Assembly (NCBI GenBank): GCA_045536365.1
Contig: JAZSNL010000005.1
Coordinates: 1-32,318 of the forward strand
DNA length: 32,318 bases
Direction of reading: 5' to 3'
Origin: JAZSNL01 sp045536365
GTDB taxonomy: Bacteria; Bacillota_I; Bacilli_A; ML615J-28; CAG-313
Part shown: positions 15,429 through 23,596 of the stretch, piece by piece
Layout: each line of letters opens with the position of its first letter
Position numbering within the stretch: position 1 is the stretch's first letter
The notes under the pieces: model-generated
Databases searched by the model: none
Told to the model about the DNA's origin: nothing
The model's input: only the letters and a program-made list of their open reading frames with translations
Position numbers and translations under genes: made by a program

Positions 15429-15787
15429 TATCTCATTAATCCTCTATATCTTAATTTTCTATTAATTTCACTATAAAATTCATCTATATGTTTTATCCCT
15501 CTACCACATGAAATTAAATACTTTGTTGTTATTTTAATATCAACAGTTGTTTCATAATATGAATTACTAATACAAGTTATAATTAATTCATACTTTTTAC
15601 CATTTATTAATAATTCTTGGAAATTGTCATCAACATGCGTAACAGTTAAATTCATTTGTTTACATACTGATATTACCGCATTTCTTACTTCTAAATAAGT
15701 ATTATCGTATATTCTTGTTTTTAATCTATCATCACTTATTTGGTCACTAGTTTCAAAACTATTACTAAAAAAATCTGATAATTTCAT
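15428..15787 (-). CDS. Hypothetical 119-aa protein between coaE and dnaB
   Basis: I do not recognise it. It is a soluble 119-aa alpha/beta-looking protein, starting MKLSDFFSNSFETSDQISD with a middle of amphipathic strands (KKYELIITCI; YETTVDIKITTKYL) and a basic C-terminus (RKLRYRGLMR). No metal-binding Cys pattern is present, so it is not NrdR, which occupies the slot before dnaB in Bacillus. It lies 5 nt after the mutM-coaE stop and shares one base with the dnaB start, so it is a firm operon member. An AGGGG site precedes the ATG. Confidence 0.75.
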   Translation of the reverse strand: MKLSDFFSNSFETSDQISDDRLKTRIYDNTYLEVRNAVISVCKQMNLTVTHVDDNFQELLINGKKYELIITCISNSYYETTVDIKITTKYLISCGRGIKHIDEFYSEINRKLRYRGLMR

Positions 15788-15792
15788 ATATC

Positions 15793-17211
15793 TTACCCCT
15801 TTTTAACTTTGTTTATTATTTCATCAATTTGTTTATAAGTATAACATATGTCAAAAGAATTATCAATTATAAAGTTAGCCATTTGACATTTTTCTTCAAG
15901 AGGCATTTGTGAATTAATTTTCTTTTCCGCATACTCTCTATCAATATTATCACGAGCCATTAATCTTTCTATTTGAATTTCTTTTTCAACATTTACAACA
16001 ATAATATAATCAACTAAATCCTCAAATTTTGCTTCAAAGAGAAGAGGAATATCAACAAAAATTAAATCATTATTTGCGTATTCATCAATTTGTCTTAATA
16101 TTTCTTTTTTAACTAATGGATGAACAATATTATTTAATTTAATTCTTTTTTTCCTATCATTAAAAATGATTTGTCCCAATAATTTTCTATTAATCATATT
16201 ATTTTCTAATACTTCAATTCCAAAAGCATTCACTATCATTTTAATAACTCGAGGATTATTAAATAATTCTTTTGATATTTCATCAGAATCAATAACTTTA
16301 TACTTCTTACTTCTTAAATAATCAGTAACAACACTTTTACCACTTGAAATAGAACCTGTTATACCAATAACTTTATAAGGAACCTTTTGACATTTTGGAC
16401 AATAATATGTTCCTCTTCCACCTACTACAATCTTTTTAATAATGCTGTTACATTCATAACAATTTTCACCTTCACGATTATGAACCATTAAAGATTGTTG
16501 GAATCTTCCTGTTACACCTAAACTACTTGTATAACTTCTTATTGTTGTTCCACCTTGATTAATCGCTTCATCAAGAACAATTTTACTATATTTAATTATT
16601 TGCTCACATATATCTAATGTGACTTTTTTTGTTTTTAATAAAGGATTAATCTTAACACGATAACATACTTCATCTACATAGATATTACCAAGTCCAGCAA
16701 TAATTTCTTGATCTAATAAAGCTGTTTTAATAGCTTGGTTTCTTTTTTGTAAATGTTCGTATAAATATTCTTTTTTAATTCCTTCAATATTTCCATCAGG
16801 TCCTAATTTCTTTAAGGAAGGATATTCAATAATTTCTTTTATTTTATTAGTTGATAAATACGCCATTTTACCAAATTTTCTTGTATCATGATAACGCATT
16901 GTTGTATTATCATCAAAATGGAAAATAATATGTTCATGAACATTTCTTATTTCTTTTTCATTTTTTAAAAAGAATTTACCTTCCATTCTTAAATGAGTTA
17001 TAATACAACCTTGATTAAGAATAAAAATTAAATATTTCCCTTTTCTTAATATATCAATAATAACTTGATTTTTTATTAATGTTTTAAATTCAAGAACACT
17101 TACATTTTCAATAATACCTGAATAAAAAACATCAATATTAATTATTCTTTTATTCAATATTTGATTTTTTAATGTATTTCTTACAGTTTCAACTTCTGGT
17201 AATTCTGGCAT
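15793..17211 (-). CDS. mutM-coaE: Fusion of formamidopyrimidine-DNA glycosylase (MutM) and dephospho-CoA kinase (CoaE)
   Basis: A single 472-aa frame holds two complete enzymes. Residues 1-275 are MutM/Fpg, which removes 8-oxoguanine from DNA: catalytic PELPEVE at the N-terminus (P2, E3), RKGKYL, LLDQEIIAGLGNIYVDE, and a zinc finger with C251, C254, C271 and C274. After a linker of only about 5 residues, residues 280-472 are CoaE, the last step of CoA synthesis: P-loop GSISSGKS (286-293), VIDSDEISKELF, and VDIPLLFEAKFEDLVDYII. In Bacillus the two are close but separate genes in this order. The lone start is MPELPEVE, since processed Pro2 is the catalytic residue. It lies 13 nt after polA. No stop or start separates the halves. 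Confidence 0.93.
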   Translation of the reverse strand: MPELPEVETVRNTLKNQILNKRIINIDVFYSGIIENVSVLEFKTLIKNQVIIDILRKGKYLIFILNQGCIITHLRMEGKFFLKNEKEIRNVHEHIIFHFDDNTTMRYHDTRKFGKMAYLSTNKIKEIIEYPSLKKLGPDGNIEGIKKEYLYEHLQKRNQAIKTALLDQEIIAGLGNIYVDEVCYRVKINPLLKTKKVTLDICEQIIKYSKIVLDEAINQGGTTIRSYTSSLGVTGRFQQSLMVHNREGENCYECNSIIKKIVVGGRGTYYCPKCQKVPYKVIGITGSISSGKSVVTDYLRSKKYKVIDSDEISKELFNNPRVIKMIVNAFGIEVLENNMINRKLLGQIIFNDRKKRIKLNNIVHPLVKKEILRQIDEYANNDLIFVDIPLLFEAKFEDLVDYIIVVNVEKEIQIERLMARDNIDREYAEKKINSQMPLEEKCQMANFIIDNSFDICYTYKQIDEIINKVKKG

Positions 17212-17224
17212 AATTTTAACCTCT

Positions 17225-19867
17225 TTATTTTAAATCCCAATTCAATCCAATTTCAACATCAGCATCTAATTTAACACTTAGATTAACAACACTTTCCATT
17301 GTTTCCTTAACGATTTTTTTAATATCTTCTAATTCTTCTTTTACAACATCAATTATTAATTCATCATGTACTTGTGCTACCATTTTACTCTTAAATTGAT
17401 GTTTTTTAAATTCTTTAGCTAAATTAATCATCGCAAGTTTAATAATATCAGCAGCACTTCCTTGAATAGGAGAATTCATTGCGGTACGTTCAGTAAACTT
17501 TCTCAACGCAACATTAGTACTATTTATATCTTTCATATATCTACGACGATTAAATATTGTTGATGTATAACCTAATTCTCTTGTTGTATTAATAACATCA
17601 TCTAAATATTGTTTTATTTCAGGATATACTTCAAAATATTTTTGAATAAAGACAGCTGCTTCTTTAGGATTAATATGTAATTGTTCAGATAATCCCCAAT
17701 CACTAATTCCATAAACAATTCCAAAGTTAACTGCTTTCGCAACTCTTCTTTCTTCTTTTGTAACTTGATCAACACTTATACCATATATCTTACATGCGGT
17801 AGAAGTATGGAAATCAATACCATTATTAATATCATCAATCATTGACTGACATTTTGATAAACACGCAAGAATTCTTAGTTCAATTTGTGAATAGTCAGCG
17901 CTTAAAATTAACCCCTCTTTATTACTTGGTATAAAAGCAGATCTTATTAATTTACCATCTTCTGTTCTAATCGGAATATTTTGAATATTTGGTTCAGTTG
18001 ATGATAATCTTCCTGTTAATGTTAATGATTGTTTAAAAGTTGTATGAATTTTATGATCTTGTGGATTGATTTCATTTATTAATCCTACAACATAAGTAGA
18101 ATATAATTTAGAATATTTACGATATTCTAATACTAAACGAGGAACAATATGTTCTTCGGCTAATTTTTCTAAAACATCAGCTGATGTTGAATATCCTGTT
18201 TTGTTTTTCTTTCCTTTTCCAAGACCTAAATGATCAAATAAAACAATTCCTAATTGTTTAGGAGAAGCAATATTAAAAACTTCACCAGTTTCAAGATAAA
18301 TTCTTTCTTCTAATTTTTTAATTTCAGCTTGTAAAAATTCACCAATTACTTCTAATCTATTTTTATCAATATTAAATCCTACTAATTCCATATCCTTTAA
18401 TACCATTGATAAAGGTATTTCTAAATCATATAATAATGATAATTGATTAGTTTTATTTAATTCTTCATCAATCTTTTCTTTAACAAGATTTAAATATTTT
18501 AATTTATTTAAACAATATAATCCATATATATTTTCATCTGGTATTTGATAAACAGTTTTCTTTCCATATACTTCTTCAAAATATGGAATATCATTTTCAA
18601 TAAATAAATCAAATAACATTTTATCTTTTGATGTTCCATAACTAGGATTAACACAATAAGCACCTAAACTTAAATCAAAATCTGTTTTAAGAATATTAAT
18701 ACCTACCTTTATTAATGAAACAGCTACTTTTTTTCCATCAATAACATATAATTTATTATTTTCAATAATATTCTTAATACTATCATTATATAAGAAACTC
18801 TTATCAAAGAAGTACCCTCTATTATCAACTACAATACCTAATCCTAAAAGATTACTTTTATGATAATTTTCTCCATCTAATTCAACTTCAATATTTAATA
18901 CTTTATTATTAAAATCATTATTTAAAAAAGCATCTAAATCATTAAAATAAATATTATTTAATGTAATTTTTTCTTCTTTTTTAACTTCCTCATTTGATAC
19001 TTTAGACATATCTAATTTTTTAATAAATGACGTAAATTCAACATGTTCATAAAACTTTCTTAAACTTATTAAATCTGCATCTTGATATTTAATATCATCT
19101 AAAGTAAAATCAAAATTAATATCACGATAAAGTGTTGCAAGAGCTTTTGTCTTTAACGCAATATCTTTATCCTTTTTAATATTTTCACCTAATTTACCAG
19201 ATATTTCCGCATTAACAATATTTTCAATTGTTCCATATTCATTTAATAATTTAATTGCTGTTTTAGGACCTACTCCAGTAATGCCAGGTAAATTATCACT
19301 TGAATCACCAATTAGAGCTTTATAATCAACAAGTTGATAAGGATGAAATCCCATTAAATCATAAAAGTTATCCTTTGTATATGTTTCTAAATCAGTAATA
19401 CCTTTTTTAGTAAGAGAAACATAAATAGAATCTTCAACTAATTGAAGTAAATCTTTATCACCTGATAAAACAATAACTTCATCAACTTTTGATTTATTTT
19501 GTTCTGCTAAACTACCGATAATATCATCTGCTTCAAATTCATCTAATTCTAATTGTTTAACACCAACTATTTTTAAAAATTCTTTAATTAAAGGTATTTG
19601 TACCGCAAACTCTTCCGGCATTGGTTTTCTTCCACCTTTATAATCAGAATATATTTGATGTCTTCTTGTTTTTTTACCTTTATCAAAAGCTACGAAGATA
19701 TAGTCAGGTTTTTGAACATCAACAATTTTATTATACATATTAATAAATCCGTACAATGCGTTAGTATATAGTCCATTACTTGTCTGCATAAGTGATCCTG
19801 TATATGCGGTAGCATAGTATGCTCTAAACATTAAACTGTTGCCATCAATTAAAACTAACTTTTTCAT
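17225..19867 (-). CDS. polA: DNA polymerase I
   Basis: Repair and Okazaki-fragment polymerase, 880 aa. The 5'-3' exonuclease/flap domain is about residues 1-290 (LVLIDGNSLMFRAYYAT; LDEFEADDIIGSLA; SGDKDLLQL; LIGDSSDNLPGITGVGPKTA). Residues about 300-465 match the position of a proofreading domain but lack clear DxE-type exonuclease motifs, as in Bacillus Pol I, so proofreading is probably absent. The polymerase domain is about 475-880, with motif A SADYSQIELRI (D658), the O-helix RRVAKAVNFGIVYG (K711, F715) and motif C VAQVHDELIID (H834, D835, E836). The start has AGGAG upstream. It heads a leftward string of closely spaced genes reaching 9134. Confidence 0.97.
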   Translation of the reverse strand: MKKLVLIDGNSLMFRAYYATAYTGSLMQTSNGLYTNALYGFINMYNKIVDVQKPDYIFVAFDKGKKTRRHQIYSDYKGGRKPMPEEFAVQIPLIKEFLKIVGVKQLELDEFEADDIIGSLAEQNKSKVDEVIVLSGDKDLLQLVEDSIYVSLTKKGITDLETYTKDNFYDLMGFHPYQLVDYKALIGDSSDNLPGITGVGPKTAIKLLNEYGTIENIVNAEISGKLGENIKKDKDIALKTKALATLYRDINFDFTLDDIKYQDADLISLRKFYEHVEFTSFIKKLDMSKVSNEEVKKEEKITLNNIYFNDLDAFLNNDFNNKVLNIEVELDGENYHKSNLLGLGIVVDNRGYFFDKSFLYNDSIKNIIENNKLYVIDGKKVAVSLIKVGINILKTDFDLSLGAYCVNPSYGTSKDKMLFDLFIENDIPYFEEVYGKKTVYQIPDENIYGLYCLNKLKYLNLVKEKIDEELNKTNQLSLLYDLEIPLSMVLKDMELVGFNIDKNRLEVIGEFLQAEIKKLEERIYLETGEVFNIASPKQLGIVLFDHLGLGKGKKNKTGYSTSADVLEKLAEEHIVPRLVLEYRKYSKLYSTYVVGLINEINPQDHKIHTTFKQSLTLTGRLSSTEPNIQNIPIRTEDGKLIRSAFIPSNKEGLILSADYSQIELRILACLSKCQSMIDDINNGIDFHTSTACKIYGISVDQVTKEERRVAKAVNFGIVYGISDWGLSEQLHINPKEAAVFIQKYFEVYPEIKQYLDDVINTTRELGYTSTIFNRRRYMKDINSTNVALRKFTERTAMNSPIQGSAADIIKLAMINLAKEFKKHQFKSKMVAQVHDELIIDVVKEELEDIKKIVKETMESVVNLSVKLDADVEIGLNWDLK

Positions 19868-19912
19868 AACTTTTCTCCTTTTTTATCTTTAATCTTATTT
19901 TACCATATTTTT

Positions 19913-19936
19913 GATAAAAATTGTATAATTTTTATC
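19913..19936. repeat. Perfect inverted repeat between polA and the carboxypeptidase gene
   Basis: GATAAAAATT-GTAT-AATTTTTATC, a 10-bp perfect palindrome with a 4-nt spacer, lies in the 98-nt gap between divergent genes. It contains TATAAT on the plus strand (19924-19929), so it could be an operator overlapping a promoter, or simply AT-rich symmetry. Confidence 0.5.
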
Positions 19937-19965
19937 TTTTTTGAAAAAATAATTTTGGTGATACA

Positions 19966-20757
19966 ATGAAACATATCTTATTCATCATTTTATTAATATT
20001 TAATCTTCTTTTTTTATCTAATTGTTATTTAAATGATAAAAAAGAATTTATTAAAAAAGTAAACAATTATTCAAATTATAACCCTATTTTATTAGATGAA
20101 TATTATGAATTATATACATCAAATAATAATATTGAATATTCTTTAAACAAAATAAACTATCCTCATTTTCTTACTCCTGCTGCTTATAATAATCAAGCCA
20201 TCAATATTAATAATATATTACTAGTTAACAAATCATTTTATTTAAACAAAGAATATATTAATAACAATTTAGTTAAAGTAGAAAATATTCCACACATTAA
20301 AAGAGAAAATGAAGAAATGTTAATAAACAAAGAAACACTAATAAACTATCAAAATCTTTATTTGTATATTAATTCATTAGGATACAACATATATATCTTT
20401 TCTGCTTATCGTAGTTATGAAAAACAAAAAAAGATATATGAAAATGCGGTGAATAAAGAATACGTTGCAGAAGAAGGATATTCTGAACATCAAACAGGAT
20501 ATGCAATTGATATTTCTTTATTAGATATAGGTTTAACTAATCATTTAGAAAATACTGATTTTTATAATATTCTAATTAATAACTTACATCAATATGGATT
20601 TATCTTAAGATATCCTAAAGATAAAACACATATTACCGGTTATCCTTTTGAACCATGGCATATCAGATATGTAGGTAAAGATATTGCGGAAAGGATGTAT
20701 AATGAAAATATTTGTTTAGAAGAATATTTTTATTTATATCTACCTCTTAATTTTTAG
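19966..20757 (+). CDS. VanY/DdcB-type D,D-carboxypeptidase lipoprotein
   Basis: A zinc metallopeptidase of the M15/VanY group that removes terminal D-Ala from peptidoglycan stem peptides. It is 263 aa. Residues 1-20 are a lipoprotein signal with lipobox LSNC (C20 lipidated), so it is membrane-anchored outside the cell. Catalytic motifs: SAYRSYEKQ (R149), YSEHQTGYAIDIS (H175, D182), and GYPFEPWHIRYVG (E229, H232). The start is preceded by GGTGAT. It is one of only three plus-strand genes recognised here, divergent from polA and followed by the Tyr-Pro-rich gene after 45 nt. Confidence 0.92.
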   Translation: MKHILFIILLIFNLLFLSNCYLNDKKEFIKKVNNYSNYNPILLDEYYELYTSNNNIEYSLNKINYPHFLTPAAYNNQAININNILLVNKSFYLNKEYINNNLVKVENIPHIKRENEEMLINKETLINYQNLYLYINSLGYNIYIFSAYRSYEKQKKIYENAVNKEYVAEEGYSEHQTGYAIDISLLDIGLTNHLENTDFYNILINNLHQYGFILRYPKDKTHITGYPFEPWHIRYVGKDIAERMYNENICLEEYFYLYLPLNF

Positions 20758-20802
20758 AACTTTTTTATAAAAACAACATAAAATATAAAAGAGGAGGTTC
20801 TT

Positions 20803-21015
20803 ATGCAATATCGTTCTTTTATAAACGAAAAAGGAGAAAGAATATGGTTACCTTTACTTGCAGGTGCCGCTATAGTAACAGCTCCATTTTGGTTAGGCAG
20901 AAATTGTTGTGGTAATAATCAACAATATCCATATCCTTACCCATATCCATATCCTTATCCTTATCCAGTTCCTTATAATTATTATCCAAATTATCCTTAT
21001 AATATATATAGATAA
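20803..21015 (+). CDS. Small Tyr-Pro repeat protein, possible spore coat or surface protein
   Basis: A 70-aa protein of unrecognised family. An N-terminal stretch of about 18 polar residues is followed by a short hydrophobic segment (PLLAGAAIVTAPFWLG, about 17-32), a CC pair, then a repeat of seven Tyr-Pro units and a Tyr/Asn/Pro tail. Tyr-rich, low-complexity small proteins with a Cys pair are common among spore coat proteins, so coat function is plausible but inferred. Translation is well supported by GAGGAGG 7 nt before the ATG. A hairpin terminator follows directly. Confidence 0.75.
   Translation: MQYRSFINEKGERIWLPLLAGAAIVTAPFWLGRNCCGNNQQYPYPYPYPYPYPYPVPYNYYPNYPYNIYR
20926..20967. repeat. 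Hexanucleotide-type repeat encoding (Tyr-Pro)7
   Basis: Seven tandem TAT/TAC-CCA/CCT units inside the small gene. The unit composition varies at third positions, but the tract is still slippage-prone. Confidence 0.85.
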
Positions 21016-21041
21016 AAGAAGGCATAATGCCTTCTTTTTTA
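21015..21041. terminator. Bidirectional terminator between convergent genes
   Basis: The hairpin GAAGGCATAATGCCTTC (21018-21034) has TTTTTT on the plus side and TTTTATC on the minus side. It serves the Tyr-Pro gene rightward and the 296-aa lipoprotein gene leftward. Confidence 0.85.
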
Positions 21042-21929
21042 ATTTAATTTATTATATATTTCAATAGATATTTGTTTACTACTACCTTGAACAATAACAG
21101 TTACCTTATATCCTTCTTCATTGTATGCAGTAAAAGCCATATAATCAGGTTGATTAATATATGTTTCATTTACTGTAAATCCTTCTGCTTTTAATTCATT
21201 GACATATGATTCACCATTTTCAATATTATAGTTATCATATTTTATTTTAAGACTTGTTTCATCTGAACTATGACTACCATAAGTTCCATCATTAACTTCT
21301 GGTACCATCAACGCAAGTTCATGGTCTGGCCATAATGAATATGTAGTTGAAGTATAATTAAAATATTCTCTACATGAAACGTTACCTTTTTGATATTTTA
21401 ATATTTCATAAGAAACAACATCTGTAACATCTGAGTATGTTTTTACACAAAAACCATCTTCTTTACTAACATAACACATTTGTAATGTTTCTTCAGTTTC
21501 ATATTTATATACATCACATAAAATACCATTCACTTCTTCATCTTCTACTTTCTTATATTTTGGTGAAAGTCCTACATGAGCTGCAAAGTATGTTTCTTTA
21601 ATATTATGTAGTTGTTTTTCAATATCATCAGTTGATAAATACATAGCTTTTGTTTTTGTAAGATGTTTAATTAAATATTTAGCTTTTGTTGTTTTATCAA
21701 AAAGTGTTGTATGTCCATTGTTTGCTTGGAAAAGAACAAAAGTATCATCTTCTTTTATTAAGTATTTATATGTAAAACCATTAGAAGTTACTTTTAATTC
21801 TAATTCATAATTAGTAAAAGAATTAACGATTTCTTCTTTTGTCTTAAAATTAAATTTGTCTTTATTACAATTAGTTAAACATAATGAAATAATTAAAATT
21901 CCTAATATTAATAATATTTTCTTTTTCAT
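21039..21929 (-). CDS. Uncharacterised lipoprotein
   Basis: A 296-aa predicted lipoprotein: MKKKILLILGILIISLCLTN followed by C21 forms a lipobox (LTNC). The mature part is rich in beta-strand-like Tyr/Val/Thr segments. About residues 35-190 look like a LolA/LppX-type lipid-binding shape in pattern only. A C-terminal part (about 205-296) has SYVNELKAEGFTVNETYINQ and GYKVTVIVQGSS, a pattern I have seen in exported proteins of unknown function. No catalytic motif is visible. It starts 39 nt after the ribonuclease lipoprotein stop with no terminator between, so the two are probably cotranscribed and may act together at the cell surface. Confidence 0.8.
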   Translation of the reverse strand: MKKKILLILGILIISLCLTNCNKDKFNFKTKEEIVNSFTNYELELKVTSNGFTYKYLIKEDDTFVLFQANNGHTTLFDKTTKAKYLIKHLTKTKAMYLSTDDIEKQLHNIKETYFAAHVGLSPKYKKVEDEEVNGILCDVYKYETEETLQMCYVSKEDGFCVKTYSDVTDVVSYEILKYQKGNVSCREYFNYTSTTYSLWPDHELALMVPEVNDGTYGSHSSDETSLKIKYDNYNIENGESYVNELKAEGFTVNETYINQPDYMAFTAYNEEGYKVTVIVQGSSKQISIEIYNKLN

Positions 21930-21968
21930 ATCTTCATTCCTTTTTATTATTATTTGTATTTTTTAATA

Positions 21969-23141
21969 TTATAATCCTAATTTTTTTCTTATTGTTTCAA
22001 CATAAGGAGTAGGATTATAATTTACCTTACTAGATATTTCTCCTCCGCCTGTTATATTACCAAACATTTGTCCCCATCCATTTTGATAATTCAAATATTC
22101 TTGAAAATCATTATAATGGTTATATGTGTAAAACACATATTTTTCATTAATATCAATCAATTCATTTCTATTTTTATCAAAGCGAGAATAAACAAGTCTA
22201 GCTGCTCCACGAGTAATTCTATTTCCATCATTATACACTTCAACATCATAATTAGGATCACATGTAGTTCCTTGTGTACCGAAATCTATTTCATAATAAT
22301 ACAATTCACCACCACAACCACTAATATTAGGTAACATTGGTTCATATGGATATTTAGTAGTACTTCCACTAAATGATGAATGATTCAATCTTAAATATTG
22401 ACCCCAAATAGATGTTGTAGGACTACCTGATTTTTTACTTAAATAATTACTTGGTATATTATTAAATGCAAGTAAATACGCAGCAACTTCATCTAATGAT
22501 ATATATCCACCTTTTTTAATAACCATGTTTACTATTTCTCCATATCCATCAGTTATATAATAAACATTATTATTAGATGAATAATAAAAAGATGTATTTC
22601 GAATAAACATTCCCTCTTCTTTTGGACGATAATCAGCAAGAATTGGTCTTTCATCAGGTAATAATAAATCTCCTGACATATATCCATATAATGAGCGATA
22701 ATAAACATCCGATTCATTTATAGAAGGAGAATATGTATTATAAAATTCTGTTTCAGTAACACTTAAATAAGGATCACTATCATAAATAGAAGGCAAAATA
22801 TCAATAGTAATTGTATTACTCTTAATATCATGATATTTTGCAGTAAGAGATATTTTACCCGCTTCTCTTGATACAACTACATTATTAATAAGTTCTACTG
22901 ATTCTAAACTTGTAGTTACTTCTAATCTTACTTCGTTATATAATGATTTATTATCAATATCTATATCTACAATAATATTATCATTTACATAATATGATTC
23001 TTTTTCTGTTGATATTGATAATTTTACTTCTTCAATATTATTATTATTATTGTTATTATTATTACTATTATCTATTTCACAGCCAGTTAAAAAGATAGTA
23101 AATATTAATAACATAAATATTAAAATTTTACTATTTTTCAT
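21969..23141 (-). CDS. Lipoprotein with barnase/RNase Sa-type ribonuclease domain
   Basis: A 390-aa surface-anchored ribonuclease. From the chosen start, residues 1-20 are the signal and C21 the lipidated Cys (LTGC), followed by a nine-Asn linker, a beta-rich Ig-like domain (about 40-120) and a C-terminal domain (about 205-355) matching the microbial guanyl-specific RNase fold. Matches: LDEVAAYLLAFNNIPSNYLS like the barnase N-terminal helix region, then MLPNISG...YYYEIDF, RITRGAARLVYS, and YTYNHYNDFQEY. Expected catalytic residues are E284, R315 and H342, corresponding to the Glu/Arg/His triad. The start at 23141 is set by GAGG 9 nt upstream; an ATG at 23156 overlaps that site. A good promoter precedes it. 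Confidence 0.82.
   Translation of the reverse strand: MKNSKILIFMLLIFTIFLTGCEIDNSNNNNNNNNNIEEVKLSISTEKESYYVNDNIIVDIDIDNKSLYNEVRLEVTTSLESVELINNVVVSREAGKISLTAKYHDIKSNTITIDILPSIYDSDPYLSVTETEFYNTYSPSINESDVYYRSLYGYMSGDLLLPDERPILADYRPKEEGMFIRNTSFYYSSNNNVYYITDGYGEIVNMVIKKGGYISLDEVAAYLLAFNNIPSNYLSKKSGSPTTSIWGQYLRLNHSSFSGSTTKYPYEPMLPNISGCGGELYYYEIDFGTQGTTCDPNYDVEVYNDGNRITRGAARLVYSRFDKNRNELIDINEKYVFYTYNHYNDFQEYLNYQNGWGQMFGNITGGGEISSKVNYNPTPYVETIRKKLGL
23037..23063. repeat. AAT/AAC microsatellite encoding an Asn linker
   Basis: Nine consecutive Asn codons just after the lipidated Cys of the ribonuclease lipoprotein. It probably acts as a flexible spacer and may vary in length. Confidence 0.85.
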
Positions 23142-23160
23142 AAATTTATACCTCATATAT

Positions 23161-23189
23161 ATTATACCATTTATTTAATATTTTTACAA
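23161..23189 (-). promoter_or_regulatory. Promoter for the ribonuclease lipoprotein operon
   Basis: Leftward TTGTAA (23184-23189), 17-nt spacer, TATAAT (23161-23166), about 20 nt before the ATG and directly after the upstream terminator. Confidence 0.75.
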
Positions 23190-23190
23190 A

Positions 23191-23214
23191 ATAAAAACTC
23201 CAGCATTGCTGGAG
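23191..23214 (-). terminator. Terminator of the cotE-LysM operon
   Basis: CTCCAGC-AAT-GCTGGAG (23198-23214), followed leftward by TTTTTATTTT, immediately after the LysM gene stop. Confidence 0.88.
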
Positions 23215-23215
23215 A

Positions 23216-23596
23216 TTATCCTCTTCCTCTAATCTTTTTAATAGGACGACTAGGTAAAAAGTAATATGGTGGATAATAATATGAATATCCTTTATTTTCA
23301 TTTATTTCTGGTTTTGGTTCTTCATGAGTTTCAATATTTTCTTCTTCTATTTCTTCTTTCTTTATTTCTATTCGATGATTTATTTTAGGATAATAATCTT
23401 CTATAAATGGTTCAGTGTCATCTAATTCATCTTTAACGTAATCAGGTATTGCTGGAAGCATAATTTTAGTTCCTGGAATTAAATGTCGCCAATCACTTAT
23501 ATGTGTATTATTAGTTTTTATTTCATAGATTGTCATATTATAAATATTTGCAATTCTTTCAATTGTATCTGTTGTTCTTACAATATGATATCTCAT
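23216..23596 (-). CDS. LysM spore-coat-type protein (SafA/SpoVID-like), cotranscribed with cotE
   Basis: A 126-aa protein. An N-terminal LysM module (residues 1-48: YHIVRTTDTIERIANIYNM ... LIPGTKIMLPAIP) is followed by an acidic linker rich in Glu and Pro (about 55-100) and a Tyr/Pro/Arg tail (YSYYYPPYYFLPSRP, ending KKIRGRG). It has no signal peptide. LysM at the extreme N-terminus without export signal, plus a low-complexity tail, resembles the coat morphogenetic protein SafA and the LysM part of SpoVID. Its ATG shares one base with the cotE stop (TAATG), so it is translated with cotE, which strengthens a coat assignment. The exact orthology is not certain. Confidence 0.8.
   Translation of the reverse strand: MRYHIVRTTDTIERIANIYNMTIYEIKTNNTHISDWRHLIPGTKIMLPAIPDYVKDELDDTEPFIEDYYPKINHRIEIKKEEIEEENIETHEEPKPEINENKGYSYYYPPYYFLPSRPIKKIRGRG

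Noticed and set aside
15428..15787. NrdR in its Bacillus position before dnaB
   Set aside because: No zinc-ribbon Cys motif or ATP-cone sequence.
18000..18900. Active 3'-5' proofreading domain in polA
   Set aside because: The region is the right size, but the DxE and later exonuclease acidic motifs are not recognisable.
20926..20967. CRISPR-like or satellite array
   Set aside because: It is a short in-frame Tyr-Pro codon repeat without spacers.
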